This document shows, piece by piece, positions 32,476 to 41,231 of a stretch of DNA of 64,000 bases. The stretch's first letter is position 1. Every line of letters begins with the position of its first letter. The position numbers and the translations under genes are program-made. Source of the stretch: SFWF01 sp045638145 (lineage in GTDB: Bacteria > Bacillota > Clostridia > Oscillospirales > Acutalibacteraceae); contig JAZUAU010000027.1 of NCBI GenBank assembly GCA_045638145.1, forward strand, positions 62,001 to 126,000, read 5' to 3'. The notes below the pieces were generated by a model. It saw only the letters and a list, made by a program, of their open reading frames with translations, had not been told where the DNA came from and did not search any database.

Positions 32476-32685
32476 ATGGCAGACATTAAAATTACAAAGG
32501 ATATGTGCATCGGAGACGTTCTTGATATGGACGTAGGATGCGCAGAGTACTTCTTCGAAATCGGAATGCATTGTCTTGGCTGTCCCGCTTCTCGAGGCGA
32601 GACCATCGAGCAGGCTTGCGAGGTTCACGGAACCGACGTAGAGGCTCTTCTCGAAAAACTAAACAACTTCTTCGCAAACAAATAA
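32476..32685 (+). CDS. DUF1858-domain small protein
   Basis: About 69 residues of the DUF1858/ScdA-N type: KITKDMCIGDVLDMDVGCAEYFFEIGMHCLGCPASRGETIEQAC, with the CLGCP-type cysteine pair. The domain occurs alone or fused to hemerythrin-like ScdA/YtfE iron-sulfur repair proteins, so a redox or metal role is likely. I chose the ATG at 32476 (AAAGGA nine bases upstream). Its stop overlaps the trmK start (TAATG). Confidence 0.88.
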   Translation: MADIKITKDMCIGDVLDMDVGCAEYFFEIGMHCLGCPASRGETIEQACEVHGTDVEALLEKLNNFFANK

Positions 32686-33353
32686 TGCGAACCCCGTCCG
32701 TTCGACTTAGTACTATCGAGGCCCTGATACCGAAAGGTGTCAGGGTTGCTGATATCGGCACCGACCACGGTCATCTGCCGATTTCTTTAATAAAATCGGG
32801 CAGATGTGAACGAGTAATCGCTTGTGACATCAGGGAAAAACCCCTCGATAACGCCCGGGAAAATATAAAAAAGACTGCCACCGAGGGAATTGAGCTTCGC
32901 CTTGGCGACGGTCTTTCACCCGTTTTACCATGCGAGGTTGATTATATCGTCATCGCAGGAATGGGCGGAGAGGTAATCTCGGGCATTTTAGAGGCGGCAG
33001 ATTGGGTAAAAGCCCCCGAATATACCCTCCTTCTTCAGCCAATGACCTCGGCAGATGCCCTGAGGCGCTACCTCTCGGAAAATCTATTTGAAATAAAAAG
33101 CGAATCCGCAGTTTTTGATGCGGGCAAGCTCTATACCGTTATAGAAACGGTTTACTCGGGCGAAGCACAGCCCACTGGCGAGGCTTTTTACCGAATCGGC
33201 AAGCTTGATTCAGCCGACACCACCGCCCATAATTACATAGAAAAACAGATTAAAATAGTTAAAAAATGTGTGTCCGACCTATCCCTTGCAGGAAAGCCCG
33301 AGGAAGCGGCGCGCTATCAGGCACTTCTTGAAGAAATGGAGAAGAGAATTTAA
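32685..33353 (+). CDS. trmK: tRNA (adenine(22)-N1)-methyltransferase
   Basis: 222 residues. The SAM-binding motif is VADIGTDHGHLPISLI, followed by VIACDIREKPLDNARENI and the DYIVIAGMGGEVISGIL motif specific to TrmK. It methylates A22 in the tRNA D-loop. The start at 32685 overlaps the upstream stop; an in-frame extension upstream is out of frame with the real DUF1858 gene. It overlaps rqcH by the TAATG arrangement. Confidence 0.93.
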   Translation: MRTPSVRLSTIEALIPKGVRVADIGTDHGHLPISLIKSGRCERVIACDIREKPLDNARENIKKTATEGIELRLGDGLSPVLPCEVDYIVIAGMGGEVISGILEAADWVKAPEYTLLLQPMTSADALRRYLSENLFEIKSESAVFDAGKLYTVIETVYSGEAQPTGEAFYRIGKLDSADTTAHNYIEKQIKIVKKCVSDLSLAGKPEEAARYQALLEEMEKRI

Positions 33354-35053
33354 TGGCCCTCGACGGAATTTTTTTGCGGCTGCTCTGCCGTGAATCTGAA
33401 GCCCTTCGTGAAATGCGAATAGAAAAAATTTACCAGCCGTCACGCGATGAGCTGGTGTTCCTTCTGCGCTCTGTGGGAAGGGCCGAGCGACTTCTCATCT
33501 CGGCAAAATCGGGCTTTTCGAGAATTTCGCTTATAAAGGAAACCCCCGACAACCCTGCCGACCCTCCAACCTTTTGCAAACTTCTTCGAAAATATATCGG
33601 CGGCGCGAAAATCATGGATTTTGAGCAGCGCGGACTCGACCGCACGGTATTTATAAAGCTTTCGACCTATAACGAAATGGGCGACCTTGTCCACCCCTTT
33701 ATTGCCGTTGAGCTGTTTACGGGTCGCTCAAATATCATTCTTTGCGAGGAATCGGGCAGAATTATCGATGCCATTCACCGCTCTGATATTGAAAGCGACT
33801 CCCGCCTTATTCAGCCGGGCGCAAAATACGAAGAAATACCCCCACAGGACAAGCTCGACCCCTTTGCCACCCCTGCCGAAGCTATGACAGATGCGGTAAT
33901 TTCCTGTGGAAAACCCCTCGGCTCGGCATTTTTGTCGGTAATTGCAGGTGTCTCTCCTCTTACCTCACGTGAGCTTGCCGACAAAACGGGTCTTGACCCC
34001 GATGCGGCGGCAGAAATCTCTGAAAAGCAGAAAATTACCTCGGTGCTGTCCGAGTTTATAAATATAATAAACGGCGACCACTGCCCTACCCTGCTTCTTA
34101 TGGACGGGGAAACAAAAGACTTTACCTATATGCCGATAAATCAGTACGGCGATGCTGTGACAAATTCCCCGACAAACTCCTACTATTCCCTTTTAGAAGA
34201 CTATTACTCCCTCCGCGACAAGGCGGCGCGACTAAAAGCGGCGGCTGCAGACCTATCAAAGCTGCTTTCCAACATAAAGTCGAGAATCGAGCGCAGACTT
34301 GTTGCCCGAATGACCGAGCTTGAGCAGAGCCGCGACCGGGAACAGCTTCGTATTTTCGGCGAGCTTTTAAAGTCAAACATTTACGCCGTGCCAAAGGGCG
34401 CCGACAGTATTACGGTTCAAAATTACTACGACCCCGAGCAAAAAAGCATCACTATTCCGCTGAATCCCGCCATCTCTCCTGCGGCAAATGCTACAAGATA
34501 TTTTAAGGATTATAAAAAGGCTCACACCGCCGAGCAGACCCTCTCTACACTTTGTGATAAGGACCGCGAGGAGCTCCGTTATATTGAGTCGGTACAGGAT
34601 GCACTCTCCCGTGCCGAAAGCCCGAAAGATATATCTGAAATTCGCGAGGAGCTCGCGGTCGTTGGCTATATTTTAAGGCTGAAATCACCGAAAAAGCTGT
34701 CGTCAGTTTCGAAGCCTAAGGAATACACCGACCCCTTTGGCTTTAGAATTGCAGTCGGAAGAAACAACCGCGAAAATGATTTATTAACCCTTAAGACGGC
34801 AGATAAGGAGGATATCTGGCTTCATACAAAGGATATTCCAGGCTCTCACGTAATAATATTCACAGAGGGCAAAGAGGTGCCCGATGAAACGATTATCTTT
34901 GCGGCGCGGCTTGCGGCTAAAAACTCAAAGGCGTGGGAAGGCGCCAATGTCCCCGTAGATGTGGCGAGGGTAAAATACGTTAAAAAGCCGTCGGGTGCGA
35001 AGCCAGGTATGGTAATCTACACTCACAATAAGACTTTTTTCGTTACTCCTTGA
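33353..35053 (+). CDS. rqcH: RqcH/NFACT-family ribosome quality-control protein
   Basis: 566 residues. NFACT-N domain at the start (MALDGIFLRLLCRE, residues ~1-130 with PPTFCKLLRKYIGG), helix-hairpin-helix region (~180-220), a coiled-coil pair (~275-420) and the C-terminal NFACT-R domain (DIWLHTKDIPGSHVII, ~485-505). RqcH binds stalled 50S subunits and directs alanine tailing; earlier annotations call it a fibronectin-binding protein. It ends the yhaM-trmK-rqcH run. Confidence 0.93.
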   Translation: MALDGIFLRLLCRESEALREMRIEKIYQPSRDELVFLLRSVGRAERLLISAKSGFSRISLIKETPDNPADPPTFCKLLRKYIGGAKIMDFEQRGLDRTVFIKLSTYNEMGDLVHPFIAVELFTGRSNIILCEESGRIIDAIHRSDIESDSRLIQPGAKYEEIPPQDKLDPFATPAEAMTDAVISCGKPLGSAFLSVIAGVSPLTSRELADKTGLDPDAAAEISEKQKITSVLSEFINIINGDHCPTLLLMDGETKDFTYMPINQYGDAVTNSPTNSYYSLLEDYYSLRDKAARLKAAAADLSKLLSNIKSRIERRLVARMTELEQSRDREQLRIFGELLKSNIYAVPKGADSITVQNYYDPEQKSITIPLNPAISPAANATRYFKDYKKAHTAEQTLSTLCDKDREELRYIESVQDALSRAESPKDISEIREELAVVGYILRLKSPKKLSSVSKPKEYTDPFGFRIAVGRNNRENDLLTLKTADKEDIWLHTKDIPGSHVIIFTEGKEVPDETIIFAARLAAKNSKAWEGANVPVDVARVKYVKKPSGAKPGMVIYTHNKTFFVTP

Positions 35054-35107
35054 TTATCTTGCTGTTTTAAGCTATAATTTAATTACCTTTAGTGGAGGTA
35101 TACTCGA

Positions 35108-35794
35108 ATGATTAAAAAGTTTTTCAAAAATCTATCTCAGACACTTTATAAGAACTCGGCAGTTATTATGATAATTGCCACCCTTTGTGTCGTCCTCTCG
35201 GTCGGCTATACTACAATGTATGCAGAGGTTACATATACCGCAAAGGCCGAGGTTATTCTTTACAGCCCCTCTCTTACGGAGACTACACAGTATTCGATGG
35301 TAAAGCCTGACATTCCAACCATTGATAACTCGCTTGAAATCTTTAATTCAAGGAGTATGTATACCTTCCTCACCGATACCGAGCTCAGCGAAAAAAACTA
35401 TACTGCAGACGAGCTTGACGAAAAGATAGAGGTTACGAGAAGGGATAAAAAATCACTCATCCTTATCGTAACGGTCACCTGCGACGATGAGGATGAAGCA
35501 ACCGAGCTCCTTAAGGCTTATACAACCGCAATGTCTCCCTTCTTCGCCTCCTTTACAATGGACTTTTCGGTCAAGCCTCTTTCGGTCGACGAGGATGCCG
35601 TGATTAACACGCCGAGTGTTGCCTTAACCGTTGTTATGGCACTTATCGGCGGCGGACTTCTCGGTTCGGTTGCAGTAGTTATACTCGATAAATTCAACAA
35701 GCGCCTCCGCGGTGTATCGGATTACAAAGCAAGATATTCCGTCACTCTCTTGGGCGAAGTCCCTGATTTTTCGGTTAAAAAGGAGGATAAATAA
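35108..35794 (+). CDS. YveK/CpsC-type polysaccharide chain-length (Wzz) membrane protein
   Basis: 228 residues with two membrane helices (~18-38 and ~175-197) around an extracellular Wzz-like domain (AEVTYTAKAEVILYSPSLTETT..., DEDEATELLKAYTTAM). Such proteins are the membrane activators of CpsD-type tyrosine kinases. The cytoplasmic C-terminus (DKFNKRLRGVSDYKARYSVTLLGEVPDF) fits this. A CpsD-like gene follows after one base. No glycosyltransferase or flippase genes are nearby, so the pair is an orphan module here. Confidence 0.82.
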   Translation: MIKKFFKNLSQTLYKNSAVIMIIATLCVVLSVGYTTMYAEVTYTAKAEVILYSPSLTETTQYSMVKPDIPTIDNSLEIFNSRSMYTFLTDTELSEKNYTADELDEKIEVTRRDKKSLILIVTVTCDDEDEATELLKAYTTAMSPFFASFTMDFSVKPLSVDEDAVINTPSVALTVVMALIGGGLLGSVAVVILDKFNKRLRGVSDYKARYSVTLLGEVPDFSVKKEDK

Positions 35795-35795
35795 A

Positions 35796-36407
35796 ATGTC
35801 GGCTAATAATTCGGCTTCTATTGTAGAATCCTATATTTCGATTCGCTCCCGTCTTCTTTCCGTTTTCGGTAACGATTCGCGTACAAAAACCGTTACAGTT
35901 TCCTCTCCCGCTTCAGGCGAGGGCAAAACCACAACCGCAATAAATATGGCAATCGCCTTTTCACAGCTCGGCAAAAGAGTTTTACTTATTGATGGAGATA
36001 TGCGCCAGGGTTCACTACTCAAAAGAATGCGCCTTTCATCTATGTTCGGTCTTTCCGACCTGCTCTCTGGTCGTTGCACACTCGACCAGGCAATAGTTTC
36101 GGCAGGCGGCACGCTTGATGTTATTTCATCGGGCAAAACACCCTTTGACCCCGAGAAATTACTCTCCTCCGAAGAGTATGAAAATCTTATCTCGGGCGTA
36201 AAGTTTGCCTATGACTATATCTTTGTGGATTCCCCCGCAATCTGCGAATTTAACGACACTCTCTACATCTCTAAAAATTCCGACGGTGTTGTTTTAGTGC
36301 TTCGCGAGGGCGTTTCAGCATATAAAAAGATAGATACCGCCATGCACTACCTCGGCTCATCCAATATCCCCCTGCTTGGCGCCATACTTAACGCTACCAA
36401 AAAATAA
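35796..36407 (+). CDS. CpsD/CapB-family BY-kinase
   Basis: 203 residues. Walker A is SPASGEGKTTTAIN, the BY-kinase Walker A' is VLLIDGDMRQGS and Walker B is YIFVDSPA. The usual C-terminal tyrosine cluster is missing: the protein ends GAILNATKK, so it may phosphorylate other proteins rather than itself. AGGAGG lies before the ATG at 35796, inside the end of the YveK-like gene. Together they may control export or length of a surface polysaccharide. Confidence 0.85.
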   Translation: MSANNSASIVESYISIRSRLLSVFGNDSRTKTVTVSSPASGEGKTTTAINMAIAFSQLGKRVLLIDGDMRQGSLLKRMRLSSMFGLSDLLSGRCTLDQAIVSAGGTLDVISSGKTPFDPEKLLSSEEYENLISGVKFAYDYIFVDSPAICEFNDTLYISKNSDGVVLVLREGVSAYKKIDTAMHYLGSSNIPLLGAILNATKK

Positions 36408-36423
36408 TAACCTTGGAGGGCTT

Positions 36424-37245
36424 ATGATAAAGAGTCACTCTCTAAATATTCGCGAGAAAAACGGCGTTACCTACCTTACATTCCCGCTTTTTGATAAATA
36501 CGCGGTTCCCCACGCCTTTTCAACCCGCCTTGGCGGTGTTAGTGAGGGGGACACAGCCTCTATGAATTTCAGTTTTACCCTTGACAAATGCGCCGAAGCG
36601 GTCAAGGAAAATTTCAGGCTTTTTTGCGATGCCGTCGGTTTTGACCCCGAAAAGCTGGTTTTATCACAGCAGACCCACACAGCAAATATTCGTAAAGTGA
36701 CAACAGCTGATTTTGGCAAGGGAGTATGGCGCGACCGCGATTACTGTGATATTGACGGACTTGTAACCGATACCGACGCCGTCCTCGTTACACAATATGC
36801 CGATTGTACACCGCTTCTCTTTTACGATACAAAGAATAATATCGCCGCCACCTCTCACGCAGGCTGGCGCGGCACCGTAGCCGAAATCGGCAAGAAAACA
36901 GTAGAAATTATGTGCCACGACTACGGCTCGGACCCCGCTTACATTATCGCCGCAATAGGCCCGTCGGTGGCTCAGTGCTGTTATGAGGTTGATGACCCCG
37001 TTATTGAAGAAATAAATCGGCTCGGCTATCTTGATTTTTCGCTTTGCTATAAGGCAAAGGAAAACGGAAAATATATGCTTGACCTTCGCGAGGTCAACCG
37101 TGAAATTTTGATAAAGTCAGGCATTCTCCCAGAAAATATCGACGTGAGTGACCTTTGCACCTGCTGTAATGCCGAATTTTTGCATTCTCACCGAAAAACG
37201 GGAGGAAAAAGAGGCACTCTCGGCGCATTTATATCAAAAAAATAG
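36424..37245 (+). CDS. pgeF: Peptidoglycan editing factor PgeF (YfiH/laccase-domain)
   Basis: 273 residues of the multicopper polyphenol-oxidoreductase-like family. The zinc-site residues lie in SQQTHTANIR (His), YADCTPLLFYD (Cys) and TSHAGWRGTVAEIG (His). The C-terminal DLCTCCNAEFLHSHRKTGGKRGTLGAFI is highly conserved. In Escherichia coli the family removes wrongly inserted L-Ser residues from cell-wall precursors, and other members have purine-nucleoside activities. GGAGGG precedes the ATG at 36424. Confidence 0.92.
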   Translation: MIKSHSLNIREKNGVTYLTFPLFDKYAVPHAFSTRLGGVSEGDTASMNFSFTLDKCAEAVKENFRLFCDAVGFDPEKLVLSQQTHTANIRKVTTADFGKGVWRDRDYCDIDGLVTDTDAVLVTQYADCTPLLFYDTKNNIAATSHAGWRGTVAEIGKKTVEIMCHDYGSDPAYIIAAIGPSVAQCCYEVDDPVIEEINRLGYLDFSLCYKAKENGKYMLDLREVNREILIKSGILPENIDVSDLCTCCNAEFLHSHRKTGGKRGTLGAFISKK

Positions 37246-37256
37246 CTTTTTTGCTC

Positions 37257-37285
37257 TTTACAACTTTAATAAATTAAAGTATAAT
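37257..37285 (+). promoter_or_regulatory. Promoter of yerC-metY-metA
   Basis: TTTACA (37257-37262), 17-base spacer, TATAAT (37280-37285), 38 bases before yerC. No SAM riboswitch or S-box was recognised in the short leader. Confidence 0.75.
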
Positions 37286-37322
37286 ATAGGTAAATATATT
37301 TTAATTTAAAAGGAATGATATT

Positions 37323-37598
37323 ATGGCATCCAAAATCAGCGATGATATGCTTCAGGATATGTATGAGCTTTTTGCCTCGATATCCGACCCCGAGGATTTT
37401 AAGCTTCTTCTTGACGACCTTTGCACCTTTAAGGAGCTTGAGCAGATGGCAGGCAGAATCGCCGCCGCAAAGCTCTTCATGGCAGGCAAGACCTATACTC
37501 AGGTAATCGAAGCTACCAATATCAGCTCTGCCACACTCAGCCGTGTTTCCCGCTGTGTTCAATATGGAGCGGGCTATAAAAAATTACTTAACAAATAA
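37323..37598 (+). CDS. YerC/YecD-family TrpR-related protein
   Basis: 91 residues: DMYELFASISDPEDFKLLLDDLCTFKELEQMAGRIAAAKLF and a helix-turn-helix (TYTQVIEATNISSATLSRVSRCV) as in the Trp repressor fold. The family is widespread in Firmicutes; its regulated genes are largely unknown. It is separated from metY by 11 bases, so here it may be co-transcribed with methionine genes and could regulate them, which is inference only. Confidence 0.9.
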   Translation: MASKISDDMLQDMYELFASISDPEDFKLLLDDLCTFKELEQMAGRIAAAKLFMAGKTYTQVIEATNISSATLSRVSRCVQYGAGYKKLLNK

Positions 37599-37609
37599 GG
37601 AGACCAAAA

Positions 37610-38881
37610 ATGAGAATCGAAACCAAGTGTATTCACGAGGGCTGGAAGCCGAAGCAGGGCGAGCCCCGTCAGCTTCCTGTTTACCAAAGCACGACATTTA
37701 AATATGATACAAGTGACTATATGGGCAAGCTTTTCGACCTTGAAGCAGAGGGCTATTTCTACACCCGTCTTCAGAATCCCACGAATGATGCCGTTGCCGC
37801 TAAAATTGCCGCTCTCGAGGGCGGTGTTGCTGCTATGCTTACCTCCTCGGGTCAGGCGGCTAATTTCTATGCAATCTTCAATATCTGCGAAACCGGTGAC
37901 CACTTCATTGCTTCCTCTTCTATCTACGGCGGCACCTACAATCTTTTCGGTGTTACAATGAAGAAGATGGGAATTGAGTGCACCTTTGTTGACCAGACCC
38001 TCCCCGAAGAAGAGCTTCAAAAATACTTTAAGCCCAATACCAAGGCTGTTTTCGGTGAGACCGTTACCAACCCTACCTGCACAGTTTTCGACTTTGAAAA
38101 GTTCGCAAGACTTGCTCATAAAAACGGTGTTCCGCTAATCGTTGACAACACCTTTGCAACCCCTGTAAACTGTCGACCCTTCGAGTGGGGCGCAGATATC
38201 GTTACCCATTCCACAACCAAGTATATGGATGGTCAGGGCGTAGGCGTTGGAGGTTGTATCGTTGACAGCGGCAATTTTGACTGGCTGGCTCACGCCGAAA
38301 AGTTCCCCGGTCTTACCACCCCCGACGAATCCTACCATGGCCTTGCCTATGCAAAGGCTTTCGGAAAGGGTGCATATATTACCAAGGCTACCGCACAGCT
38401 TATGCGTGACTTTGGCTCTATCCAGTCCCCCCAGAATGCTTTTTATCTGAATCTCGGTCTTGAGACCCTACCCGTCAGAATGGAAAGGCACTGCAAAAAC
38501 GCTTACAAGGTAGCTTCTTTCCTGAGAGGCCACGAAAAGGTTGCTTGGGTTCACTATGCAGACCTTGAGGGCGATGAGTATAACGAACTCGCAAAAAAAT
38601 ATATGCCGAATGGTACATGCGGTGTTCTTGCATTCGCGGTTAAGGGCGGCAGAGATAAGTGCATCCACTTTATGGATTCGCTCAAGTTCTGCAACATCGT
38701 AACCCACGTTGCAGACGCCAAAACCTGCCTTCTCCACCCCGCAAGCCACACACACCGTCAGCTCTCCGACGAGCAGCTTTTAGAGGCCGGGGTAGCACCT
38801 GACCTTATCCGTCTTTCTGTCGGAATCGAAAATGCAGACGATATTATCGAGGACCTTGCCGCTGCATTAGAGCTTATCTAA
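37610..38881 (+). CDS. metY: O-acetylhomoserine sulfhydrylase (MetY type, PLP enzyme)
   Basis: 423 residues, the longer MetY length rather than ~380 of MetB/MetC. Cys/Met-metabolism PLP fold: LPVYQSTTFKYD, YTRLQNPTNDAVAAKIAALEGG, PLP lysine in THSTTKYMDGQGVGVGG, and the C-terminal LLHPASHTHRQL. It makes homocysteine directly from O-acetylhomoserine and sulfide. The acetyltransferase that makes its substrate is encoded next, so the window holds a complete direct-sulfhydrylation step pair. Confidence 0.93.
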   Translation: MRIETKCIHEGWKPKQGEPRQLPVYQSTTFKYDTSDYMGKLFDLEAEGYFYTRLQNPTNDAVAAKIAALEGGVAAMLTSSGQAANFYAIFNICETGDHFIASSSIYGGTYNLFGVTMKKMGIECTFVDQTLPEEELQKYFKPNTKAVFGETVTNPTCTVFDFEKFARLAHKNGVPLIVDNTFATPVNCRPFEWGADIVTHSTTKYMDGQGVGVGGCIVDSGNFDWLAHAEKFPGLTTPDESYHGLAYAKAFGKGAYITKATAQLMRDFGSIQSPQNAFYLNLGLETLPVRMERHCKNAYKVASFLRGHEKVAWVHYADLEGDEYNELAKKYMPNGTCGVLAFAVKGGRDKCIHFMDSLKFCNIVTHVADAKTCLLHPASHTHRQLSDEQLLEAGVAPDLIRLSVGIENADDIIEDLAAALELI

Positions 38882-38927
38882 ATAGCGTCGTAGACACATA
38901 ACATTGTCAACAAGGAGAAACATTACC

Positions 38928-39860
38928 TTGCCTATCAAAATACCGAACGAACTGCCTGCAACAAAGGTTTTAAACGACGAAAATATCTTTGTCATTACCG
39001 AAACGAGAGCCTTAACGCAGGATATCCGTCCACTTCAGCTGCTTATTCTAAACCTGATGCCGACCAAAATCGTTACCGAAACACAGCTCGCCCGACTTCT
39101 CGGAAACACTCCGCTTCAGGTCGAAATGGAGCTTCTCAAAACCTCTACCCACCGTTCCAAAAACACAAGCGAAGAGCACATGATTACCTTCTACAAGACC
39201 TTCGATGAAATAAAACATCGCAATTTCGACGGAATGATTATTACGGGTGCTCCTGTTGAGCATATAGAGTTTGAGGAGGTTGAGTATTGGGATGAGCTTT
39301 GCCGCATAATGGAATGGAGCAAGTCCCACGTAACAAGCACTTTCCACATTTGCTGGGGTGCACAGGCAGGACTTTACTACCACTACGGAATAAATAAGCA
39401 TCGGCTTGATAAAAAGCTTTTCGGCGTTTTCAAGCATACGGTTGACCGCAAGAGCTCGATGCTCTTCCGCGGCTTTGACGATACCTTTATGGTGCCTCAC
39501 TCCCGCCACACCACCGTTTTGCAGGAGGATATTGAAAAGGTGCCCGAGCTTAAAATTCTTGCAACATCTAAGGAAGCGGGGGTTTATGCCGTTGCCACCG
39601 ACCGAGGAAGACAAATCTTCATTACAGGTCACTCAGAATATGATGCAGATACTCTCGAGCTCGAATACCTCCGTGATAAAAACGCAGGCCTTCCTATCGA
39701 GATGCCCGTAAACTATTACCCTGATAACGATGATACAAAACCGCCCGTTGTTACCTGGAGAAGCTCGGCTAATCTTCAGTATTCAAACTGGCTGAACTAC
39801 TTTGTATATCAGACCACACCCTACGATATTACAACAATTACCGCTGAAAGCCGTGAATAA
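38928..39860 (+). CDS. metAA: Homoserine O-acetyltransferase (MetA family)
   Basis: 310 residues of the MetA family. The start is the TTG at 38928 (MPIKIPNELPATKVL is the conserved N-terminus), with AAGGAG ten bases upstream. The nucleophile Cys is in FHICWGAQAG, the catalytic Glu and His in the ITGHSEYD region and upstream His. The specificity position is Glu in TGAPVEHIEFEEV, where known acetyl-CoA enzymes have Glu and succinyl-CoA enzymes Gly; acetylation also fits the MetY neighbour. Confidence 0.93.
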   Translation: MPIKIPNELPATKVLNDENIFVITETRALTQDIRPLQLLILNLMPTKIVTETQLARLLGNTPLQVEMELLKTSTHRSKNTSEEHMITFYKTFDEIKHRNFDGMIITGAPVEHIEFEEVEYWDELCRIMEWSKSHVTSTFHICWGAQAGLYYHYGINKHRLDKKLFGVFKHTVDRKSSMLFRGFDDTFMVPHSRHTTVLQEDIEKVPELKILATSKEAGVYAVATDRGRQIFITGHSEYDADTLELEYLRDKNAGLPIEMPVNYYPDNDDTKPPVVTWRSSANLQYSNWLNYFVYQTTPYDITTITAESRE

Positions 39861-39890
39861 CTCACGGCTTTTGCCGTCATAAGGAGACAC

Positions 39891-41042
39891 ATGGAACTTA
39901 AGGTCGACCTAAATAAAACCTATGCCATAGCACTTGAGGGCGGCGGAGCCCGAGGTGCTTATCAGATTGGTGCGTGGCGTGCACTTGAAGAAGCGGGTGT
40001 TAAGTATAACGCTGTTTCAGGGGCTTCGGTCGGTGCGCTGAATGGCGCAATGATGGCAATGCGCGACCGCGACCTTGCTGAAAAGCTATGGCTTGATATG
40101 CGTTTTTCCCGTGTTTTAGATGTAGATGACGATATTATGCAAAAGCTTTTTAAGGGAGATTTCACAGGACTTTCTTTTAGCAAAATAAAATCCGACGTGA
40201 AGCGGATAGCACTTGACCGAGGGTTTGACGTAACACCCCTTCGCAATATGATTGCCGAGTACGTCGACCCATTGAAGGTTAAAGATTCGGGTGTGGATTT
40301 TTATATCTCTACTTATTCGATTACCGACCGCGAGGGTCTCGACCTTAAAGCCTCCGAGCTTTCTCCCGAAGAGCTTTGCGATATGCTTCTTGCTTCGGCA
40401 TATTTCCCCGTTTTCAAGCACGAAAAGCTTGGCGGCAAAAAATACACCGACGGCGGTGCTTTCAATGTTTTCCCCCTCTCACCCCTCATTCAAAACGGTT
40501 ATGAAAATATTATTGCCATTCGCCTTTATGGGCTCGGCTTTGAAAAGCGGGTAAAGATTCCCGAAAGCACGGTTATTCACACTATTGAGCCCCACAAAAG
40601 CCTTGGAAATATGCTTAACTTCTCGCCCGATTCCTGCCGCGAGAATTTTAAACTCGGTTATTTCGACGCCCTTCGCACACTTTACGGTCTTTACGGCGAA
40701 AAATATTATATCGACCGCACCCTGACCGAGGCCGATGCCTATTATTATCTCGCGCGGATTGTCCGCAGACACTATGCACCGTCCGAGGGCAAGATAGCTC
40801 TACGACGTCTACACGAAAAGCTGCTGCCTAAGCTTGGCCGCGAGCTCGGAGAAAAGGGCGATTATTACGACCTGCTCGTTGCCCTCTTGGAGACTGCAGC
40901 AGAAAAATATGAAATAGACGAGTTCGAGGTTATTACCGACTGTGAGCTCCTCGAAAAGCTGTATGAAATTTCAAAAAAACGGCGCACAGGCACCGGAATT
41001 ATAAGATATTTATCGGGAGGACAATGGTATGAGAAAAAATAA
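39891..41042 (+). CDS. Patatin-like phospholipase family protein
   Basis: 383 residues. The patatin domain fills residues ~10-200: the oxyanion loop LEGGGARGAYQIGAW, nucleophile motif GASVGALNG and catalytic Asp in YTDGGAFNVFP. The C-terminal ~170 residues are helical and unassigned. Family members are lipid acyl hydrolases, often cytoplasmic. It overlaps the next small gene by 14 bases. Confidence 0.88.
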   Translation: MELKVDLNKTYAIALEGGGARGAYQIGAWRALEEAGVKYNAVSGASVGALNGAMMAMRDRDLAEKLWLDMRFSRVLDVDDDIMQKLFKGDFTGLSFSKIKSDVKRIALDRGFDVTPLRNMIAEYVDPLKVKDSGVDFYISTYSITDREGLDLKASELSPEELCDMLLASAYFPVFKHEKLGGKKYTDGGAFNVFPLSPLIQNGYENIIAIRLYGLGFEKRVKIPESTVIHTIEPHKSLGNMLNFSPDSCRENFKLGYFDALRTLYGLYGEKYYIDRTLTEADAYYYLARIVRRHYAPSEGKIALRRLHEKLLPKLGRELGEKGDYYDLLVALLETAAEKYEIDEFEVITDCELLEKLYEISKKRRTGTGIIRYLSGGQWYEKK

Positions 41043-41223
41043 AGAGCCCGCCGCAGTCTGTGAGCTATGTGTAAACTATGTTTTCGACCAAGAGGATGAG
41101 TGCTATTCCTGCCTTGTAAATCTTGACGAGGACGAATACATTAACTTTATGTCCCATACAGAATTCCGTTGTCCTTATTTCCGTCTTGACGACGAATATG
41201 CGGTTGTCCGCAAGCAAAACTGA
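41029..41223 (+). CDS. DUF6472-type small cysteine protein
   Basis: 64 residues with Cys residues in CELCVNYVFDQEDECYSC and a later FRCPYFRL, consistent with a small metal- or disulfide-stabilised fold. It resembles the DUF6472 family found before the Orn/Lys/Arg-decarboxylase gene in Clostridia. It overlaps the patatin gene and ends eight bases before the decarboxylase. Function unknown. Confidence 0.78.
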   Translation: MRKNKEPAAVCELCVNYVFDQEDECYSCLVNLDEDEYINFMSHTEFRCPYFRLDDEYAVVRKQN

Positions 41224-41231
41224 GGTGCTTT

